Assembly (NCBI GenBank): GCA_002439165.1
Contig: DJTE01000048.1
Location: forward strand, 315,330 to 379,329
Source: Chryseobacterium indologenes
GTDB lineage: Bacteria > Bacteroidota > Bacteroidia > Flavobacteriales > Weeksellaceae
Direction of reading: 5' to 3'
Length of the DNA: 64,000 nucleotides
The translations under genes and the position numbers were made by a program. The notes beneath the pieces were generated by a model. That model ran no database searches. It was not told the DNA's origin and was given only the letters and a program-made list of their open reading frames with translations. Below, one piece after another: positions 18,493 through 26,495 of this stretch (its first letter is position 1; each line of letters starts with the position of its first letter).

Positions 18493-19242
18493 ATGAAAAC
18501 AATACTCATCACCGGAGCCACATCCGGAATAGGAAAATCCACAGCAGAACTCTTCGCAAAGCAGGGAAACAGGATCATTATCTGTGGAAGAAGAAAAGAA
18601 GTTCTTGAACAGGTGAAAAACGAGCTGTCCGCTTTTACCGAAGTATTTAGTTTAAGGTTTGATGTAAGAAATTCTGAAGAAGTTGAAGCCGCTGTAAACT
18701 CCCTACCTGAAGAATGGAAAAACATTGATGTACTCGTCAATAATGCAGGAAACGCTCATGGTCTTGATCCTCTTTCTGCCGGAAAGACAGACGATTGGGA
18801 TTCTATGATCGACGGAAATGTAAAAGGATTGCTGTATGTCTCCAAAATGATTATCCCTTCCATGAAAGAAAGAAATTCGGGTCATATTGTAAACATTAGT
18901 TCAGTAGCGGCAAGACAGACTTACATCAACGGAGTAGTTTATTGTGCCACGAAAAAAGCAGTCGATGTGATCTCCGAAGGAATGCGTCTGGAACTTACGG
19001 AATTTGGTATTAAAGTGACCAACATCCAGCCCGGTGCTGTGGAAACCGACTTCTCTATGGTAAGGTTTAAAGGAGACCATGAAAAATCTGCCGCAGTATA
19101 CGCAGGCTATGAAGCCCTGAAAGCGGAAGATATTGCCGATGCCATTGCTTACTGTGTAAATGCTCCCAAACATGTCAGCGTTTCAGACATGACCATTTAT
19201 CCGAGTGCCCAGGCAGAACCGAGAACAATTTACAGAAAATAG
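18493..19242 (+). CDS. SDR-family NAD(P)-dependent oxidoreductase
   Basis: A classical short-chain dehydrogenase of 249 residues. It has the dinucleotide glycine motif TGATSGIG (about 6-13), NNAG (about 84-87), a catalytic Ser in NISSVA (about 136) and the YxxxK pair Tyr150/Lys154 in YCATKKA. It is closest in feel to YdfG-like enzymes that act on 3-hydroxy acids such as serine, but the substrate cannot be fixed. Arg36 after strand 2 (CGRRKE) suggests NADP preference. Confidence 0.9.
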   Translation: MKTILITGATSGIGKSTAELFAKQGNRIIICGRRKEVLEQVKNELSAFTEVFSLRFDVRNSEEVEAAVNSLPEEWKNIDVLVNNAGNAHGLDPLSAGKTDDWDSMIDGNVKGLLYVSKMIIPSMKERNSGHIVNISSVAARQTYINGVVYCATKKAVDVISEGMRLELTEFGIKVTNIQPGAVETDFSMVRFKGDHEKSAAVYAGYEALKAEDIADAIAYCVNAPKHVSVSDMTIYPSAQAEPRTIYRK

Positions 19243-19258
19243 TGTCAAAATAAAGGTT

Positions 19259-19300
19259 TAAATTTGCATAAAAATAATAAGACTCTCCGGCTTACCGGAG
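19259..19300 (+). promoter_or_regulatory. tsaB promoter and leader hairpin
   Basis: TAAATTTG (19259-19266) fits the -7 consensus. Downstream in the leader a perfect GC-rich hairpin CTCCGG-CTTA-CCGGAG lies at 19285-19300, 34 bp before the tsaB ATG. There is no T-run, so it is not a terminator; it may stabilise the mRNA or mark a binding site. Confidence 0.5.
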
Positions 19301-19333
19301 GATGGTCATATTGCTAAATTGGTACATTATCCT

Positions 19334-20014
19334 ATGAAAATTCTATATCTTGAAACCTCCTCTAAAAACTGTTCCGTAGCTGTTTCAGACAACGGAAAAC
19401 TGCTATGCCTGTGTGAAGAGGTTTCCGAAAACTATAAACAGTCCGAAAGCCTCCATACCTTTGTAGAATGGGCTTTGGAAGGAGCAGGTATTTCAATGAA
19501 AGAAATTGAAGCCGTTTCTTTAGGAAAAGGTCCAGGATCGTATACCGGATTAAGAATTGGAGCAGCCTCGGCAAAAGGATTCTGCTACGGGCTGAAAATT
19601 CCTTTGGTGGCAGTAAATTCCCTGGAAAGCATGATAGAGCCCTTTTTAGGCAATAACTATGACTTTATAGTGCCACTTATCGATGCGAGAAGAATGGAGG
19701 TTTATACAGCCGTTTATGACGGTGAGACGGGAATGGAAATATCAGAAACGGAAGCTAAAATCCTCGATGAACATTCTTTTGAAGAATTCAGAAACAAAAA
19801 AGTGATTTTTGTAGGAGACGGCGCTGAAAAAGCCAGGGAAATCCTGAATCTGCCGGACGCTGAATTCAGAAAAGACATCTACCCTTCTGCACAGTACCTG
19901 ATTAAGAAAACCCTGGAAAAGCTCAATAACAAGGAACTGGAAGACATAGCTTACTTTGAACCTTTTTATTTAAAAGATTTTCATGGAGTAAAGAAAAAGA
20001 AAAGCGAAGAATAA
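19334..20014 (+). CDS. tsaB: tRNA threonylcarbamoyladenosine biosynthesis protein TsaB
   Basis: TsaB is the ASKHA-fold partner of TsaD in t6A37 formation on ANN-decoding tRNAs. The N-terminus ILYLETSSKNCSVAVSD is the phosphate-1 loop; the GKGPGSYTGLRIGAASAKG stretch (about 68-86) is the family signature. The product has 226 residues when started at the ATG at 19334; a TTG at 19319 would add five poor residues. The gene is monocistronic between its own promoter and a bidirectional terminator. Confidence 0.95.
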   Translation: MKILYLETSSKNCSVAVSDNGKLLCLCEEVSENYKQSESLHTFVEWALEGAGISMKEIEAVSLGKGPGSYTGLRIGAASAKGFCYGLKIPLVAVNSLESMIEPFLGNNYDFIVPLIDARRMEVYTAVYDGETGMEISETEAKILDEHSFEEFRNKKVIFVGDGAEKAREILNLPDAEFRKDIYPSAQYLIKKTLEKLNNKELEDIAYFEPFYLKDFHGVKKKKSEE

Positions 20015-20030
20015 ATCTTCGCTTTTTTTT
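20001..20030. terminator. Bidirectional terminator between tsaB and sprE
   Basis: A 10-bp perfect stem AAAGCGAAGA / TCTTCGCTTT (20001-20010, 20016-20025) has a T-run on the plus strand and a T-rich tract (CTTTTTC) on the minus strand. The tsaB stop codon is in the loop. It serves two convergent genes. Confidence 0.85.
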
Positions 20031-22608
20031 ATTTCTTAGGTTTTACCGGAGCGGTTTCTGCTGCCTGTATTTCCTGTAATTTGGCAGGAGTAAGACTTCT
20101 GTTTCTCGATGGCTTGGGTTGCGAATCGGTAGACTGTGGCATTCCGCTTTTCATGTTTCCTGCAGAATTCTGCGGCATATTTCCGTTGTTCTGGATCTGG
20201 TCAGGCTGTGCCGGCATTCCCATAGGCTGGGGAGGAACAGCATTTCCTTTATTATCAGTAGCCTGGAAACTCAGCTCACTTTTCAGGTAATTCAGCATTT
20301 CTTTGGCTCTGATGCCTTCAGGAGTTTTGGAGTAATTCAGTGCAATCTGCTCCAGCTGAAGAATCATAACTTCCTTGCCGATCGTCTTTCCTGTATTGAA
20401 AGCATTCAGCAGATAGAATTTAGGAATCAGGGCATCTTTGGGAAATTTCTGAATCGTCTGATCAATCACATCCCTGCTTTCAGCAAATTTCTCCGACTCG
20501 TAAAGCGCGTAAGCTTTTTTATATTCACTTTCAACATCCTCGGAAGATTTCACGAATGAACTGTTTTTCGGATTTCTGGCAAATTCAGCATAGGAAGTAT
20601 AAGGATAATCTTTCAGAAGGATCTGCTTGGCTCTTTCCGAAGCCTGCGGATTTTTCTCATAGTTCATCGCAAAAATCTCATACAGCGCCTGAAGCATTAC
20701 TTTTTCTTCCGGTTTTACATCTACCAGATCATACAGGGTTTTTGTAGCCAGAGGGGTATTGGTAAAATAATTCTGATACATGATTCCCAGCCCCAGAGAT
20801 GCAGTATCCCTGTCTTTTTTCAGCTGATCCAGCTTACCCTGGTCCGTAGGGATCTGTTCGATATAATAAGCCGGTTCAAAACGTCTCGGATTGGGTGCTG
20901 CCGCCACTCCGAGGGCTTCATTCTTCATGTCCTCAATAGAAGCCATTTTCTTAGAATAACGCCAGTTATCAGCAAGAGCACGGTCTCCCCAGATCTGCTT
21001 GAATGAAGAGGTTCCTTTGCTTACCGTTCCCGTATTGCTGAAGTAGAATCCCTTTGTAGTTACCCCAAAATCTTCAAAAGAATTGGAGTTATTGGCAAAA
21101 ATAGAATTGGAACTGTAATCTCCCGTATCAAAACCTTTGCTTCTTTCAGCACGTCTTCTTTCCTGCTCTTCTTTTTCTTCCTTCGCTTTCAGTTTCGCAA
21201 TGTATTTGCCGAAAAAGTCTGTTTTCTGGGCATCATTCATTTTGGCCAGAGAAAGAATACTGTCGTTCTTTTTGATCAGATAGTAATTTCTGGAGATCTT
21301 TTTGATATAGGCAGACTGGTCTTTCAGAAGAACTTTAGACGGTTCATAGGTCATCGCAACCAAAGCGGAGTCATAATAAATTCCTGCTCCGATATAATCG
21401 TTCTTTTCAAGGTAGCTCTTTCCTATTTCGTAATAGGTAAGGCCACGTACCTGAGGATCAGATACCTTCTCATGTAATGATTTTTTGAAAAACTGCTGGG
21501 CTTCGTCTTTTTTACCTGCCTTATTGGCCATTAGCCCTAAAGCATAGTAAAATTCATTTTTTCTTGAGCCGTAAGTTCCTTTCTTACTGATGCCTTCCAG
21601 GTAATTTTTAGCTCCGTTATAATCTCCTTTTCCGTTAAAGGTTTTAGCAATTGCGATCTGCGACTTTACTTCAAATTCAAAGTCATTGGCATATTTGTAG
21701 GCAGAAGTATAGCTTTCCCTTGCCTTTTCATTCTGTCCCAGGTTTTCAAGAACCTGCCCTCTAAGGTAGGCAATCCTGCTTTTCAGTTTCCGGTTGGAAT
21801 TCAGTTCGTAAGCAATATCCAGCTCTTTGGCCGCTTCCTCTTTTTTACCTGCATCCAGCAGGGATTCAGAATAGTAAATGCTCAGAAGTTTTGCATAGCT
21901 CTTACTGATGTCCTCCCCTTTCAGTTTGGCAAAAGTTTCATGGGCCTTATGATAATCTTTGATCTTATCATAAGCAACCCCCTGATAAATTCTTGCCAGA
22001 GGAAGCCTTTTATCTTCTTTCATGTGCGTGAAAACATAATTCAGGGCATCCAGCGCTTCCAGAGGTTTGTTCCGGTAGATCCTGGACTGTACAAGAATCA
22101 TGTAGGCATCAAAAATCTGCTTATTCTTCTCCTCACCGTTTCTGATAACGGAATATTTATTGATCGCTTTCAGTGCCTTAGCTTCTGCGATTTCCAATGT
22201 GGTAGCTCCCTTCTGGGAATTGTCATCACTTCCCGGCATCCCAGGATTTCCCGGCATTCCGGGAGGCATTCCTGAAGGAGGTGCTCCCCTGCTGTCCATA
22301 GGCGGAGGTGTACTTACCTGTGCCATTTTCATCGAGTTCTCTGCAAAAGCTGCACTCTGGCCCAGATCACTTCCCAAAGGCTGATCTTCATAGGTAAGAA
22401 TAGGAATATAAGGGGCATAGAAATTGTCCTTATGTCCTTTGTCTCTGCTCGTAAACTCGCTGTTCAATGCATCTTTTGCATTAAAAAGAGTATTGTAGTA
22501 TGTGGAAAATCCTTTCAGGAGCTTTGAACGCTGCTCCGGCTTTTTTACTTTGGTAGCACACGAAGCAATGAGGCACATCACAAAAAGGAGTAAAATATTC
22601 TTTTTCAT
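20029..22608 (-). CDS. sprE: SprE/PorW-type TPR lipoprotein of type IX secretion
   Basis: The 859-residue protein starts with a lipoprotein signal (hydrophobic 5-15, lipobox IASC, Cys about 16) and the conserved segment LLKGFSTYYNTLFNAKDAL. The rest is mostly TPR-like helical repeats. SprE/PorW is an outer-membrane-associated component of the T9SS needed for gliding and secretion of CTD-bearing proteins. Two low-complexity Pro/Met/Gly stretches stand out: residues about 98-128 and the C-terminal ~80 residues (PQPMGMPAQPDQ and similar). Assignment is by overall layout and N-terminal motif. Confidence 0.82.
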   Translation of the reverse strand: MKKNILLLFVMCLIASCATKVKKPEQRSKLLKGFSTYYNTLFNAKDALNSEFTSRDKGHKDNFYAPYIPILTYEDQPLGSDLGQSAAFAENSMKMAQVSTPPPMDSRGAPPSGMPPGMPGNPGMPGSDDNSQKGATTLEIAEAKALKAINKYSVIRNGEEKNKQIFDAYMILVQSRIYRNKPLEALDALNYVFTHMKEDKRLPLARIYQGVAYDKIKDYHKAHETFAKLKGEDISKSYAKLLSIYYSESLLDAGKKEEAAKELDIAYELNSNRKLKSRIAYLRGQVLENLGQNEKARESYTSAYKYANDFEFEVKSQIAIAKTFNGKGDYNGAKNYLEGISKKGTYGSRKNEFYYALGLMANKAGKKDEAQQFFKKSLHEKVSDPQVRGLTYYEIGKSYLEKNDYIGAGIYYDSALVAMTYEPSKVLLKDQSAYIKKISRNYYLIKKNDSILSLAKMNDAQKTDFFGKYIAKLKAKEEKEEQERRRAERSKGFDTGDYSSNSIFANNSNSFEDFGVTTKGFYFSNTGTVSKGTSSFKQIWGDRALADNWRYSKKMASIEDMKNEALGVAAAPNPRRFEPAYYIEQIPTDQGKLDQLKKDRDTASLGLGIMYQNYFTNTPLATKTLYDLVDVKPEEKVMLQALYEIFAMNYEKNPQASERAKQILLKDYPYTSYAEFARNPKNSSFVKSSEDVESEYKKAYALYESEKFAESRDVIDQTIQKFPKDALIPKFYLLNAFNTGKTIGKEVMILQLEQIALNYSKTPEGIRAKEMLNYLKSELSFQATDNKGNAVPPQPMGMPAQPDQIQNNGNMPQNSAGNMKSGMPQSTDSQPKPSRNRSLTPAKLQEIQAAETAPVKPKK

Positions 22609-22695
22609 TATTCAATTATAACTCGCTAATGCGTTTTTTATTATCAGCAGTTTGATGATTTTGTAAAAATAATAAAATTTTATAATGAATAATAT

Positions 22696-23250
22696 TTATA
22701 TTTCTTTCAAAATTTTGTAAACCAAATGGGTAGGAAGTCCCATGATGGTATAAAAGCTTCCCGTAATCTTTTTGATCGCGGCCATACCCAGCCATTCCTG
22801 GATACCGTAGCTGCCTGCTTTATCGAATGGTCTGTACTTTTGAATATAAAATTCTATTTCACCATCGGTCAGCTCCTCCAGTTCCACATCCGCCACATCG
22901 GTTTCCGTAATGGTTTTATCTGCTTTTTTAAGGGTGATTCCCGTAAATACCTGGTGCGTTTTTCCGGAAAGGCTCCTGAGCATCTGCCGTGCATCTTCCT
23001 CATTCTTAGGTTTTCCGAGAATCTGTCCGTTGATAGCCACTATTGTATCCGCAGTCAGCAGAACTTCATCTTCCTCCAGATTTTGGTAAGAGTCTGCCTT
23101 TAATACCGATAAATAGGCAGCAGCTTCCTCTACACCGATGGTTTCGGGAAGAATTTCTTCGCAGTCTGTTTTTACAACCTCAAAATCAAAGCCTAAACCG
23201 GAAAGAAGCTCTTTCCTTCTCGGAGACTGGGATGCTAAAAGTATTTTCAT
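22696..23250 (-). CDS. maf: Maf-family nucleoside triphosphate pyrophosphatase
   Basis: Maf proteins hydrolyse non-canonical or uridine/thymidine triphosphates to monophosphates and guard the nucleotide pool. The N-terminal signature ASQSPRRKELL (about 6-16), TADTIV (about 67-72, catalytic Asp), KP at about 80 and GSYGIQEWLG (about 147-156) are present. The 184-residue length fits. It is the last gene of a minus-strand group of three, 9 bp after the KdsC-like gene. Confidence 0.93.
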   Translation of the reverse strand: MKILLASQSPRRKELLSGLGFDFEVVKTDCEEILPETIGVEEAAAYLSVLKADSYQNLEEDEVLLTADTIVAINGQILGKPKNEEDARQMLRSLSGKTHQVFTGITLKKADKTITETDVADVELEELTDGEIEFYIQKYRPFDKAGSYGIQEWLGMAAIKKITGSFYTIMGLPTHLVYKILKEI

Positions 23251-23259
23251 AAGCCGTTT

Positions 23260-23778
23260 TTATACAGATTGGGTGTTGTCATCATGCCAGTTGCCCTGAA
23301 CTTTCATCACCTGTTCAATCACATCACGTACGGCCCCGCTCCCTCCTTTTTTCGGAGAAATATAATCGGAAATTCCTTTCACTTCAGGAACCGCATTTTC
23401 CGGGCACGCAGCAATAGCAGAACTTTCCATGATATGAAGATCAGGAAGATCATCTCCCATAGTCAGGATTTCTTCATTCTTCAGGTTATGTTTCTTTTTA
23501 AAGTCTTCAAAATCAGTTATCTTATTATGGGATTTCGGATAATAATCTTCAATTCCCAGATAATTGATTCTGTGTTTCACCATCTCATCATTTCCTCCGG
23601 TAATGACACCTATTAAATAGTTGTTTTTTAAGGCTTTAACTACGGCGTATCCGTCTAGGACATTCATTACTCTGCACATATTTCCTCCCGGAAGCAGGTA
23701 TACGCTTCCATCCGTAAAAACTCCGTCTACATCGAATACAAAGGCTTTAATATCTTTTAATTTCTCTTTATAACTCAT
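23260..23778 (-). CDS. KdsC-like HAD phosphatase (KDO-8-phosphate phosphatase)
   Basis: This small C0-type HAD phosphatase has 172 residues. Motif I is FVFDVDGVFTDG (about 14-25), motif II ITGGN (about 59-63), the motif III Lys is about residue 80, and motif IV GDDLPDL (about 107-113). In this size class such enzymes dephosphorylate KDO-8-phosphate for lipopolysaccharide or similar sugar acids; the related CMP-sialate enzymes are possible too. It overlaps the upstream DUF2520 gene by 11 bp, so the two are translationally coupled. Confidence 0.85.
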   Translation of the reverse strand: MSYKEKLKDIKAFVFDVDGVFTDGSVYLLPGGNMCRVMNVLDGYAVVKALKNNYLIGVITGGNDEMVKHRINYLGIEDYYPKSHNKITDFEDFKKKHNLKNEEILTMGDDLPDLHIMESSAIAACPENAVPEVKGISDYISPKKGGSGAVRDVIEQVMKVQGNWHDDNTQSV

Positions 23779-24517
23779 ACATTTTCTGAATAGAATGATT
23801 CATTGTTTTATAAATTTCAAGACTTTCGTCTTTTAACAGCTTTTCGTGCAGGTCCAGAACCCTCAGGTCATTTCTTACTGCTGGCCCGGTCTGCGCTTTT
23901 TTAGGTTCAATTTCATGGATTTTCTGAACCGTTTCATCAATAAGCGGCAGAAAATACCCGAAAGGAATTTCCTGGGAATCCGATATTTCTTTGGCTCTTG
24001 AGAACAGATGATTCACGAAATTACAGGCAAAAACTGCGGTGAGATGAATGTATTTTCTCTTCTCATGGCTGCTTTCCATTACATTTTCAGAGATCCGTGA
24101 TGCCAGTTCGAACAGCACTTTTTTATCCTCATCATTTTCTGCTTCAATGAAAAAAGGAATCTTCCCGTATTCCAGCTCTTTTGATTTTGAAAAAGTCTGT
24201 AAGGGGTAAAAGCTTGATTTTCTGTACTCCCCCGCCAGTATTTCTTTGGGAAGCGAGCCTGAAGTATGGGCAACAAGACAGTCTTTTTTCGTAATGATCC
24301 TAGAAACATTTTCCACAGAATTATCACTTACGCAGATCAGATACAGACCGGCATCTGCCAGATGTTCCGTAGAATAGGGAATATTGAATTCTTCAGAAAT
24401 TTTCTTCAGATCCTCTCCGTTTCTTCCAAAGATCTGAACCGGAGGAATTCCTTTTAACGTAAAAGCTTTGGCCATATGGTAGGCCACATTTCCTGAACCT
24501 ATGATTACTGTTTGCAT
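23768..24517 (-). CDS. Rossmann-like and DUF2520 domain protein
   Basis: The N-terminal half is an NAD(P)-binding Rossmann fold with GSGNVAYHMAKAF (about 7-19), close to the F420-dependent NADP oxidoreductase and 6-phosphogluconate-dehydrogenase type. The C-terminal half (about 125-249) is the helical DUF2520 region, with HLTAVFACNFVNHLF. The family is conserved, but its reaction is not known to me. It is the first gene of the DUF2520-kdsC-maf operon on the minus strand. Confidence 0.88.
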   Translation of the reverse strand: MQTVIIGSGNVAYHMAKAFTLKGIPPVQIFGRNGEDLKKISEEFNIPYSTEHLADAGLYLICVSDNSVENVSRIITKKDCLVAHTSGSLPKEILAGEYRKSSFYPLQTFSKSKELEYGKIPFFIEAENDEDKKVLFELASRISENVMESSHEKRKYIHLTAVFACNFVNHLFSRAKEISDSQEIPFGYFLPLIDETVQKIHEIEPKKAQTGPAVRNDLRVLDLHEKLLKDESLEIYKTMNHSIQKMYEL

Positions 24518-24521
24518 CTAA

Positions 24522-24529
24522 CAAAGATA
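24522..24529 (-). promoter_or_regulatory. Promoter -7 element of the DUF2520-kdsC-maf operon
   Basis: The minus strand reads TATCTTTG (plus CAAAGATA) only 4 bp before the ATG at 24517. With a usual -7 to +1 spacing the transcript would begin at or right next to the start codon, that is, leaderless. Confidence 0.45.
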
Positions 24530-24684
24530 AGATTTTAGGCTGAGTCCGGAAAAACTGCAGCAGGAAGAAGAACTGAAATTTCTGATATGCCGGGCATTCC
24601 CTCTGAATAAAGGTTTCGGGATAATTTAATCATAATATCTTTAATATTTGGACTGAAAATTGAATAAGTAATTTAACTTTCGGT

Positions 24685-24692
24685 TATTTTTG
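24685..24692 (+). promoter_or_regulatory. Promoter -7 element of the sigma-factor operon
   Basis: TATTTTTG matches TAnnTTTG, with a TTG at 24660-24662 (22-bp spacer, slightly long). The start codon is 26 bp downstream. Confidence 0.5.
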
Positions 24693-24717
24693 TAATCCAA
24701 AACAGTGAAAGCATCTT

Positions 24718-25269
24718 ATGAAGATCAAGGACGCGGAAATTATTTCGTTGATGCAAAATCCACGGACCCAGGATAAAGGTGTCCGTGCCTTGATGGATGC
24801 TTATCAGAGCAGGTTGTACTGGCACATCAGAAGAATTATTGTGGATGGTGATCTTGCTCAGGATACGTTGCAGGAGACCTTTATTAAGGCCTATCAGAAT
24901 TTTCACCAGTTCAAAAATGACAGCCAGCTGTATACCTGGCTATACAGGATTGCTACCAACGAAGCATTACAGCAGGTCAACAAGATGAAGAAGATGCAGA
25001 AAACTGATGAAGATGCAGAGTATCACATGCAGAATCTGGTTGCCGATAATACGGAAGGTGATGCCGAAGAAATACAGATCCTGCTTCAGAATGCTATACA
25101 AAGCCTGCCCGAAAAGCAGAAACTGGTATTTATGATGCGGTATTATGATGATCTTCCTTACGAGGAAATATCTAAAATTGTAGATATGTCCGTAGGAACC
25201 CTCAAAACAAATTATCATTATGCCAAACAAAAGATAGAAGAGTATATTAAAGAAAATTACGAGAGATAA
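24718..25269 (+). CDS. ECF-type RNA polymerase sigma factor
   Basis: This 183-residue protein has only sigma regions 2 and 4. Region 2 holds QDTLQETFIKAYQNFHQF and the LYTWLYRIATNEALQQ helix (residues about 46-90). Region 4 carries LPEKQKLVFMMRYYDDLPYEEIS and the recognition helix SVGTLKTNYHYAKQKI (about 130-178). It redirects RNA polymerase to a small stress or envelope regulon. The next two genes are a one-pass membrane protein and a small exported protein, the usual layout of a sigma/anti-sigma/sensor operon. Confidence 0.92.
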   Translation: MKIKDAEIISLMQNPRTQDKGVRALMDAYQSRLYWHIRRIIVDGDLAQDTLQETFIKAYQNFHQFKNDSQLYTWLYRIATNEALQQVNKMKKMQKTDEDAEYHMQNLVADNTEGDAEEIQILLQNAIQSLPEKQKLVFMMRYYDDLPYEEISKIVDMSVGTLKTNYHYAKQKIEEYIKENYER

Positions 25270-25285
25270 TTTTTGAACAGCAAAG

Positions 25286-25810
25286 ATGAAAGAGTTCGAC
25301 ATAGAAAAACTAGAACGCAAAAACATTTACAGAGTTCCGGATCAGTTATTTGAAAATATCCAGGAACGGGTAATGAGCGAAGTGAAAACAGAGATAAAAA
25401 CACCTGTTTTCAAACTGAACTGGATGTATGCCGCAGCAGCTTCCATTGCTTTGATATTCGGGGTTACTTATGTTTTCAATTCTGATAATGATCCTTCATT
25501 CCAGCCAAAAGCAACCTATGCATCAGATAAGCAGGAACCGAAAACGGAAGGTGAACTGGCCTATGAAACCCTGAAATCAGATTTAACTTCCATTGAAAAC
25601 AGTAATCAAACAGTTGTTAATCAGACAGGTAATGATGATGTTTCTTATAAAGCCAATGGAAATGTAAAGGAAACCGCGCAGCCGGTAAAAGCCGCATCAA
25701 AGAAAGAAGAAGCTCAAATGAATGAGTATCTGGATTCGTTCTCCAATTCTGAAATAGCAGAACTGGCAAGCAATTCCACCCAGGACGTTTATTTGGATCT
25801 ATATAATTAA
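25286..25810 (+). CDS. Single-pass membrane protein, candidate anti-sigma factor
   Basis: The 174-residue protein has a cytoplasmic N-terminus (about 1-45, IYRVPDQLFENIQERV), one membrane helix (about 47-65, WMYAAAASIALIFGVTYVF) and a polar periplasmic tail. No zinc-binding HxxxCxxC is present, so it is not a ZAS-type anti-sigma. Position 16 bp after an ECF sigma gene and the topology make an anti-sigma role likely. Function is inferred from context only. Confidence 0.7.
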   Translation: MKEFDIEKLERKNIYRVPDQLFENIQERVMSEVKTEIKTPVFKLNWMYAAAASIALIFGVTYVFNSDNDPSFQPKATYASDKQEPKTEGELAYETLKSDLTSIENSNQTVVNQTGNDDVSYKANGNVKETAQPVKAASKKEEAQMNEYLDSFSNSEIAELASNSTQDVYLDLYN

Positions 25811-25819
25811 GTAAGAAAG

Positions 25820-26326
25820 ATGAAAAAGATATTATTTGCACTTTTTATTATGTACGGTTTTGGTCTGAATGCCCAGAGTGCAGATTATGACTGGAAAAAA
25901 ATGGACCCTAAACAAAGAAAGGAAGTCATTAATAATCTTTCTCCCGAAGAAAGAAAATCACTCCTTACCAAGTTCAGGAACAATATGGTCATGGATAATC
26001 TGAATATTGATGCGGATGATAAGGCTGAATTTACACAGCTCTACAATGAATATCTGGAAAACCAGAAACAGATCAAAAGCCAGTTCGATCCCAACTTCAA
26101 TCCGGAAACTTTATCGGATGATGAAGCAAAAGCCAAGCTTCAGCAGAGTTTTGAAGTAGGGCAGAAGCTGCTGGATAACCGAAAGAAATATGCAGATAAA
26201 ATGCAGCAGGTGATTCCTTGCCAGAAAGTACTGAAACTCTTTCAGTCCGAAGGAATGATGCGGGATAAAATGAATGAAAGAAAGCCTCACAACCACGGGA
26301 ATGTGAAGCCTAAGCAAAACCCATAA
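25820..26326 (+). CDS. Small exported helical protein, Spy/CpxP-like in layout
   Basis: A signal peptide (cleavage near NAQSA) precedes about 150 residues that are charged and helical. LSPEERKSLLTKF and similar stretches resemble the LTxxQ-like repeats of Spy/CpxP periplasmic proteins. The gene starts 9 bp after the candidate anti-sigma gene and ends the operon before a terminator. It could be a periplasmic sensor or a target of the sigma factor. Family assignment is weak. Confidence 0.65.
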   Translation: MKKILFALFIMYGFGLNAQSADYDWKKMDPKQRKEVINNLSPEERKSLLTKFRNNMVMDNLNIDADDKAEFTQLYNEYLENQKQIKSQFDPNFNPETLSDDEAKAKLQQSFEVGQKLLDNRKKYADKMQQVIPCQKVLKLFQSEGMMRDKMNERKPHNHGNVKPKQNP

Positions 26327-26348
26327 TAGTTTATTTTTTTAATGTTGG

Positions 26349-26390
26349 ACGGCTCTTACAATTTATTTTGTGAGAGCCGTTTAATTTTAA
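26349..26390 (+). terminator. Terminator of the sigma-factor operon
   Basis: The stem ACGGCTCT / AGAGCCGT (26349-26356 and 26373-26380), extended by TACA/TGTG pairs, is followed by TTAATTTTAA. Confidence 0.8.
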
Positions 26391-26446
26391 TGATCACTTT
26401 ATTTTCAGAGAAAAACCAAATAATTTAATACAATGAATATAAGAGA

Positions 26447-26476
26447 GATAAAATCTCTCGCTTTTTTTTATCTTTG
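26447..26476 (+). promoter_or_regulatory. lepA promoter with upstream hairpin
   Basis: TATCTTTG (26469-26476) is a good -7 element 20 bp before the lepA ATG. Just upstream GAGAGATAAAATCTCTC (about 26444-26460) makes a hairpin followed by a T-run, so it may be a second terminator that ends in the promoter. Confidence 0.6.
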
Positions 26477-26495
26477 CAAATTACAAAGTTCTTAA

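Noticed and set aside
26111..26317. Opposite-strand open frames lying over real genes
   Set aside because: They lack coding character and lie over frames with clear family motifs; here and at many other places they are shadows.
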